6,385 nt of DNA from Bacteroidales bacterium. Lineage in GTDB: Bacteria; Bacteroidota; Bacteroidia; Bacteroidales; UBA7960. The position numbers were made by a program, and so were the translations under genes. Below, piece by piece: positions 6,036 through 6,385 of this stretch. The stretch covers positions 1 to 6,385 of the forward strand of contig SLPR01000272.1 of NCBI GenBank assembly GCA_007131895.1. The letters are read 5' to 3'. Positions within the stretch are counted from its first letter, which is position 1. Every line of letters begins with the position of its first letter. The notes under the pieces are model-generated. The model was not told the DNA's origin. It did no database searches and saw only the letters and a list, made by a program, of their open reading frames with translations.

Positions 6036-6385
6036 TCAGGGCCATGAAAGTTGTTCATTGTGTTGTAAATCGATGGTAACATCGTATTTGCTGCCAAGCC
6101 TTTCGGCCAGTCTCTCTGCACTGTAAACAGAACGGTGCTGACCACCTGTGCAGCCATAGCATACCATCAAATGGGTAAAACCTCTCGTCAGATAGGTGTT
6201 AACGGAGGTTTCCACTATCGCGGAGGTTGTTTCCACGAATTCTTTTACGGCTTCTTCTTTTTCCAGGTATTCAATTACCGATGGGTCCTTGCCAGTGAGT
6301 TTCTTGTATGCCTGCTCCCTGCCGGGGTTGGGAAGGCTGCGGCAGTCGAAAACGAAGCCACCTCCGTTGCCCGATTCATCCACCG
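6036..6385 (-). CDS. RapZ C-terminal domain protein, 5'-truncated by the window edge
   Basis: The frame runs in from the right edge to a TGA at 6036-6038, giving about 116 C-terminal residues. They match the RapZ C-terminal domain: SGNGGGFVFDCRSLPNPG near the start, LTGKDPSVIEYLE, and the hallmark GCTGGQHRSV (encoded at 6126-6155), followed by AERLAERL. In E. coli this domain senses glucosamine-6-phosphate and binds the GlmZ/GlmY small RNAs. In Bacteroidota it is commonly fused behind an AmgK-like amino-sugar kinase domain in proteins of roughly 470-500 residues, so the missing part may be a kinase rather than the P-loop domain of E. coli RapZ. A GTG at 6381-6383 is an internal valine codon, not a start, since family similarity continues through it. 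The MurU-like gene downstream agrees with a role in amino-sugar recycling. Confidence 0.85.
   Translation of the reverse strand, partial: VDESGNGGGFVFDCRSLPNPGREQAYKKLTGKDPSVIEYLEKEEAVKEFVETTSAIVETSVNTYLTRGFTHLMVCYGCTGGQHRSVYSAERLAERLGSKYDVTIDLQHNEQLSWP

Noticed and set aside
5180..6079. Plus-strand open frame of 299 codons
   Set aside because: It is antisense to the MurU-like gene, the Cys-rich gene and the end of the RapZ-domain gene, all supported by motifs; its composition is unlike a real protein.
6381..6383. GTG as the start of the RapZ-domain gene
   Set aside because: It begins in the middle of the conserved domain and the frame continues open to the window edge, so it is an internal valine.

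Overview
The window most likely comes from a member of the Bacteroidota. The gene families fit that phylum: a MurU-like nucleotidyltransferase beside a RapZ C-terminal domain, a long AddB-like PD-(D/E)XK nuclease, and a small secreted protein of TonB-C-like pattern. The promoter in front of the aldo/keto reductase matches the Bacteroidota -7 consensus TAnnTTTG, and Shine-Dalgarno sequences are weak or absent. Base composition looks moderate. The species cannot be named from the sequence.

Layout, left to right. Positions 1-195 (+) are the C-terminal end of a YitT-family membrane protein. Its stop codon lies in the loop of a strong intrinsic terminator (172-223). Positions 252-392 hold a compact MITE-like or intergenic repeat element with short terminal inverted repeats, a possible 6-bp target duplication, three tandem 9-mers and a hairpin. 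All remaining genes are on the minus strand. They are a YghZ-type aldo/keto reductase (396-1385) with its own promoter, and a small secreted protein (1619-1969) with a clear terminator at 1536-1576. To the right is a run of four closely packed genes between 2191 and 6385.

That run reads from right to left: the end of a protein with a RapZ C-terminal domain (from beyond the window to 6036), a 40-residue Cys-rich zinc-ribbon-like protein (5837-5959), a MurU-like sugar-1-phosphate nucleotidyltransferase (5084-5830), and an AddB-like nuclease (2191-5082). The last three junctions are 76, 6 and 1 nt, so cotranscription is likely. From family knowledge, the RapZ domain in Bacteroidota is often joined to an AmgK-like amino-sugar kinase. 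With a MurU-like enzyme this would form the kinase and uridylyltransferase steps of MurNAc recycling to UDP-MurNAc. The kinase part lies outside the window, so this is inference. The nuclease at the end of the run belongs functionally to DNA repair, and its link to the other genes is unclear.

There is no tRNA, rRNA, CRISPR array or complete transposase gene. The most notable items are the unannotated-size 40-residue protein, the RapZ/MurU/nuclease arrangement, and the small repeat element near the left end.
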